Shown here one piece after another: positions 6,237-8,569 of a stretch of DNA of 8,569 nucleotides. This DNA is from Conexibacter sp. (lineage in GTDB: Bacteria; Actinomycetota; Thermoleophilia; Solirubrobacterales; Solirubrobacteraceae), in assembly GCA_025964215.1 (NCBI GenBank), contig JAOPZG010000594.1, forward strand, positions 1 through 8,569. Reading direction: 5' to 3'. Every line of letters starts with the position of its first letter. Position 1 is the stretch's first letter. A model generated the notes under the pieces. The model was not told the DNA's origin. It searched no databases and saw only the letters and a list, made by a program, of their open reading frames with translations. The position numbers and the translations under genes were made by a program.

Positions 6237-8006
6237 CTACTTCTTGAGCGTCGTCGTGGCCGACGCGGTCGCGGTGCCGCCGGTGCCGGTCGCGGTGACC
6301 GAGACCTTCACGGCGCCCTTCTTGGCCTTGGTGGCCGGGAGGTGCGCGATGCCGCCGTGCGACTGCAGGGACTTGGACGAGATCGTCTTCGTGCCCTGCT
6401 TCAGCGTCACCTTGACGCCCTTGGCGTCGACCGCCGCGACCGAGACCGAGACGCCGGACTTACGGGTCGCGCCGGAGCCGACGGCGAGGCCGACGCGCGG
6501 CTTGCCGGGCTTGGCCGGGACGCTGACGGTCGTGGTGGGACCGGTGACCGTCTGGGTCTGGGTGACGGTCGTCGTCGTCGACGGCGCCGCCTGCGCGACC
6601 TTGGCTCCGCGGAGCAGGTCGAACAGGTCGGTGTGGTCGTTGGTGCCGAGGACCGCGGAGCCCTGCGGGCCGATGCCCCAGATCGGGACCACGGAGCCGG
6701 TGTGCTGCTGGCTGGGCGGCGTCGCGACCGGCGCCGAGCCCGGGCTGGCCGAGTTGTAGCCGGCGGTGCCGTAGGTCAGCGAGAGCGTCTGGCCGTCCTT
6801 GGTGACCAGGTTGGTGGAGTAGCCGGTCGGGAGGCCGGTGCCGGTCGCGTCCTCGGAGACGATCTGGCTCGTGTGGGCGTGGTCGGCGGTGACGACGACC
6901 AGCGTGTCGGGGTGCAGCTGCTGGTAGTCGAGGGCGACGCCGATGGCCTTGTCGAAGGCGATGGTCTCGCCGATCTGGCCGCACGCGCTGGTGGCGTGGT
7001 CCTGCTTGTCGATCGACGCGCCCTCGACCTGGAGGAAGAACCCCTTGTCGTTCTCGAGCAAGGACAAGGCCTTGCTCGTCATCGCCGGGAGGCTCGGCTC
7101 GCTGGCCGGCCGGGCGCTCTCGTTGCACGTGGTGGTCGTGCCCGCGCCGAGCGCGGAGGGCGCCGACTGCGAGAACTCGGTGGTCATGTTCCCCGCGTTG
7201 AACAGGCCGAGGACCGGCTTGCCCTTGTCGGTCACCGCGTCGAGGCCGGTCGCGTCGGTCACGTACTGGTAGCCCTTGTCCTGCGCGGACTGGACCACGG
7301 ACTTGGTCGCGTCGGGGCCGTCCGGGATCGTCGCGGTGAAGCGGTCGCGGCCGCCGCCCAGGAGCACGTCGACCTTGTGGTCGACCTCCTGCTCGGCGAT
7401 CGAGCCCAGGCCGCCGGCGCCCTTGCGCTCCGACGCGCAGGACCCCATGTTGGCCGGGCCCTGGCAGCCGCGCAGCGAGATGTGCGAGGCGAGGACGGCG
7501 GGCGTGGCGTCGGTGATCTCCGCGGTGGAGACGTCGCCGACCTTCTTGCCGGCGGCCTGCCACTCCTCGAGGACCGTCTTGTAGTTCTCGCCCGGAACAC
7601 TGATCGCGCTGCTCGGGCCCTGCGAGATGCGCTCGTCGAGCGTCTTGCGGCCGGTTGCCCACTCGGTGCCGGTCGAGGCGGAGTCCGGGTCGTAGTCGGG
7701 CAGGTAGGGCGCGGCGGCGGCCGGCTTGACCGACCAGGTCTTGTCGAAGCCGGTGAACGGCATGCGGTCGACGTTGAGCTTGCCGGCGGCGCCGACGGCG
7801 TAGTAGCGGGCCGCGGTGATCTCCTGCGTGCCCATGCCGTCGCCGAGCAGGAAGATGACGTTCTTGGGCTTGGACCCGTCGAGCGCGGCTCGGACGTTGT
7901 TGGTGGGGTTGTCGGTTCCGCCGACGGCGAGGGAGGCGCCCACGCCGAGGACCACCACAGCCCCGAGGCCGCCGAGGACGGCCGGGAGACGAGAGATGCG
8001 TGTCAT
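6237..8006 (-). CDS. phoA: Secreted alkaline phosphatase, PhoA type, with Thr-rich linker and C-terminal domain
   Basis: Releases inorganic phosphate from phosphomonoesters outside the cytoplasm. From the chosen ATG the protein has 589 residues. Residues 1-28 look like a Sec signal peptide (MTRISR, hydrophobic core, ASLA); no lipobox Cys is present. The E. coli PhoA active site is complete: D56, nucleophile S109 (DSAST), D166 and T168 (TDATPAV), R179, E328, D333, K334, D336, H337 (EGASIDKQDHA), D375-H376 and H435 (QQHTG). Cys pairs C181/C190 and C294/C342 match the two E. coli disulfides, supporting export. The catalytic domain ends near 470; a Thr-rich linker (476-498) and a Val/Thr/Lys-rich, probably beta-sandwich domain (505-589) follow. 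An upstream ATG at 8051 is in frame but lies inside the repeat array and would put 15 residues before the signal peptide, so it was rejected. A PHO-box-like array precedes the gene. Confidence 0.95.
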   Translation of the reverse strand: MTRISRLPAVLGGLGAVVVLGVGASLAVGGTDNPTNNVRAALDGSKPKNVIFLLGDGMGTQEITAARYYAVGAAGKLNVDRMPFTGFDKTWSVKPAAAAPYLPDYDPDSASTGTEWATGRKTLDERISQGPSSAISVPGENYKTVLEEWQAAGKKVGDVSTAEITDATPAVLASHISLRGCQGPANMGSCASERKGAGGLGSIAEQEVDHKVDVLLGGGRDRFTATIPDGPDATKSVVQSAQDKGYQYVTDATGLDAVTDKGKPVLGLFNAGNMTTEFSQSAPSALGAGTTTTCNESARPASEPSLPAMTSKALSLLENDKGFFLQVEGASIDKQDHATSACGQIGETIAFDKAIGVALDYQQLHPDTLVVVTADHAHTSQIVSEDATGTGLPTGYSTNLVTKDGQTLSLTYGTAGYNSASPGSAPVATPPSQQHTGSVVPIWGIGPQGSAVLGTNDHTDLFDLLRGAKVAQAAPSTTTTVTQTQTVTGPTTTVSVPAKPGKPRVGLAVGSGATRKSGVSVSVAAVDAKGVKVTLKQGTKTISSKSLQSHGGIAHLPATKAKKGAVKVSVTATGTGGTATASATTTLKK

Positions 8007-8041
8007 AGGTCTTACACCCAACAGGCCGCCGCGGGGGCGCT

Positions 8042-8081
8042 GGTGAAGCACCGGTGACGAGGAGGTGAACGGCCGGTGAAC
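8042..8081 (-). promoter_or_regulatory. PHO-box-like array: four direct repeats at an 11-bp period
   Basis: Read on the minus strand (the phoA coding strand) the units are GTTCACC (8081-8075), GTTCACC (8070-8064), CGTCACC (8059-8053) and CTTCACC (8048-8042), with four-base spacers GGCC, TCCT and GGTG. Heptamer plus four-base spacer giving one helical turn, with consensus GTTCACC, is the PhoP direct-repeat unit known from Streptomyces. The gene next to it is an alkaline phosphatase, a classic Pho target. The array ends 35 bases before the phoA ATG and 28 bases before the divergent membrane-protein ATG, so it could serve either or both. A clear -10 for phoA is not obvious between array and ATG. 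Confidence 0.82.
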
Positions 8082-8095
8082 GGGGACCGTTCGCG

Positions 8096-8101
8096 TAGGC
8101 T
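8096..8101 (+). promoter_or_regulatory. Putative -10 of the membrane-protein gene (leaderless start)
   Basis: TAGGCT fits the TAnnnT form of an actinobacterial -10 and lies eight bases before the ATG at 8110, the same distance as in the pepA promoter. Transcription would start at or beside the ATG. The -35 position (about 8073-8078) falls on the last repeat of the PHO-like array, as expected if an activator bound there replaces a -35. No Shine-Dalgarno is present. Confidence 0.4.
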
Positions 8102-8109
8102 CGGCACCG

Positions 8110-8569
8110 ATGCCCGTCCTGCCCGCCGTCCGGCGAGCGCTGCCGCTGTGGTTGGTGCTCGTCGCCGCCTACGGGCTGACGCTCCTGGTCCCGGGCGGTC
8201 CGGACGGCCGGACGCTGAGCGCGCCCGAGGCGCACCGGCTGCTGAGCGCGGAGTCGCTCGTCTCCGACGGCGACGTCGACCTGCGCGACGAGTACGCCAC
8301 CCACGCCTGGCGCTCGTGGTACTCGGGCCCGCTGCGCCCGGCGGCGGCGCCGACCGACGGACGGCTGGTCGAGCCGGCGGGGCTCGGCTTCACGCTGCTG
8401 ATCGCGCCGGCCTACGCGCTCGGCGGGCCGACCGCCGTGCGGATCTGGCTCGCGCTGATCGCCGCGCTCGGCTTCTGCCTGGCCGCGGCGCTGGGGCGCG
8501 CGCTCGTGCCGGAGCCGTGGGCGACGCGGGCCGCGCTGGTCGTGGGGCTCTCGCCGCCGGCGCTCGGCG
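8110..8569 (+). CDS. Multipass membrane protein, possibly GT-C-type glycosyltransferase (N-terminal part, truncated by window)
   Basis: The frame from ATG 8110 is open through the window end (153 complete codons). It begins MPVLPAVRRALPLWLVLVAA with a first membrane helix at about 11-27 and positive residues before it. An extracytoplasmic-looking loop of about 60 residues (28-90) contains SAESLVSDGDVDLRDEYA, followed by hydrophobic segments at about 92-104, 110-128 and 138 onward. A loop of the form 'sLv.DGDlDl...Y' after the first helix recurs, as far as I recall, in actinobacterial membrane proteins annotated as glycosyltransferase-like or hypothetical, and GT-C enzymes carry acidic residues in this first loop. 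Function is therefore only suggested. It is divergent from phoA across 103 bp containing the PHO-like array. The start is supported by the TAGGCT -10 eight bases upstream. Confidence 0.75.
   Translation, partial: MPVLPAVRRALPLWLVLVAAYGLTLLVPGGPDGRTLSAPEAHRLLSAESLVSDGDVDLRDEYATHAWRSWYSGPLRPAAAPTDGRLVEPAGLGFTLLIAPAYALGGPTAVRIWLALIAALGFCLAAALGRALVPEPWATRAALVVGLSPPALG

Noticed and set aside
3935..6247. A 770-codon plus-strand frame overlapping the thiolase (antisense) and pepA (shifted frame)
   Set aside because: Low-complexity Arg/Gly-rich translation; pepA in its own frame shows every M17 active-site residue.
7750..7768. Isolated GGTGAAC inside phoA as a further PHO unit
   Set aside because: It is a single heptamer with no partner at 11 bp and lies in conserved coding sequence.
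8011..8016. TGTAAG as a -10 for phoA
   Set aside because: It ends only four bases before the ATG, which would start transcription inside the coding region, and it does not fit TAnnnT; the real -10 remains unresolved.
8007..8051. Longer phoA start at 8051 giving 15 more residues
   Set aside because: It would begin inside the PHO-like repeats and place MLHQRPRGG ahead of a normal signal peptide; the ATG at 8006 gives a standard n-region.
6460..8304. Long minus-strand frame covering phoA and running into the divergent membrane gene
   Set aside because: Arg/Pro/Gly-rich shadow of phoA with no domain; it also crosses the regulatory gap.
8169..8393. 74-codon minus-strand frame opposite the membrane protein
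   Set aside because: No motif, Ser/Arg/Pro-rich, antisense to a better-supported gene with membrane helices.
1..8569. Search for CRISPR, tRNA, IS ends, toxin-antitoxin or phage-defence genes
   Set aside because: Apart from the four 7-bp PHO-like units, no repeat array, terminal inverted repeats, transposase-like protein or defence-type domain was found on either strand.

Overview
This is a GC-rich, gene-dense bacterial window with almost all non-coding space in short gaps. Strong G/C bias at third codon positions, ATGA/GTGA start-stop overlaps, TAnnnT -10 elements placed just upstream of ATG codons, and a PHO-box-like array built from GTTCACC units all point to an actinobacterium. A Solirubrobacterales/Thermoleophilia-type organism is my guess from protein style, for example the Thr-rich linker plus Lys/Thr/Val-rich C-terminal domain on a secreted enzyme. 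The taxonomy is inference.

Layout. (1) 1-707, + strand: the last codons of a probable sensor histidine kinase, overlapping by ATGA a complete NarL/FixJ-type response regulator. (2) 682-4657, - strand: a tight putative operon read as thiolase, HAD-IB phosphatase, a possible 17-codon mini-ORF, acyl-CoA dehydrogenase, alpha/beta hydrolase. Its last gene overlaps the response regulator tail to tail by 26 bp. Thiolase and acyl-CoA dehydrogenase suggest short/medium-chain acyl-CoA metabolism. The phosphatase and hydrolase may serve housekeeping or thioester/ester roles that the sequence does not reveal. (3) 4752-6209, + strand: an M17 leucyl aminopeptidase (pepA), divergent from the thiolase across a 94-bp gap and probably transcribed as a leaderless mRNA. 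(4) 6237-8006, - strand: an exported PhoA-type alkaline phosphatase with an unusual Thr-rich linker and C-terminal beta-rich domain. (5) 8110-8569, + strand: the N-terminal part of a multipass membrane protein, possibly GT-C-like, cut by the window edge.

The best regulatory signal is in the 103-bp gap between phoA and the divergent membrane gene. Four direct-repeat units matching GTTCACC (two exact, two with one and two changes) lie at an exact 11-bp period, the architecture of an actinobacterial PhoP PHO box. It predicts phosphate-starvation control of phoA and possibly of the membrane gene too.

I see no mobile element, CRISPR array, tRNA/rRNA, toxin-antitoxin or defence system. No gap between genes exceeds about 105 bp. 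Nothing here clearly amounts to a new multi-gene system. The noteworthy items are the PHO-box array and its possible second target, the matched leaderless starts, the mini-ORF bridging two genes, and the PhoA C-terminal extension.
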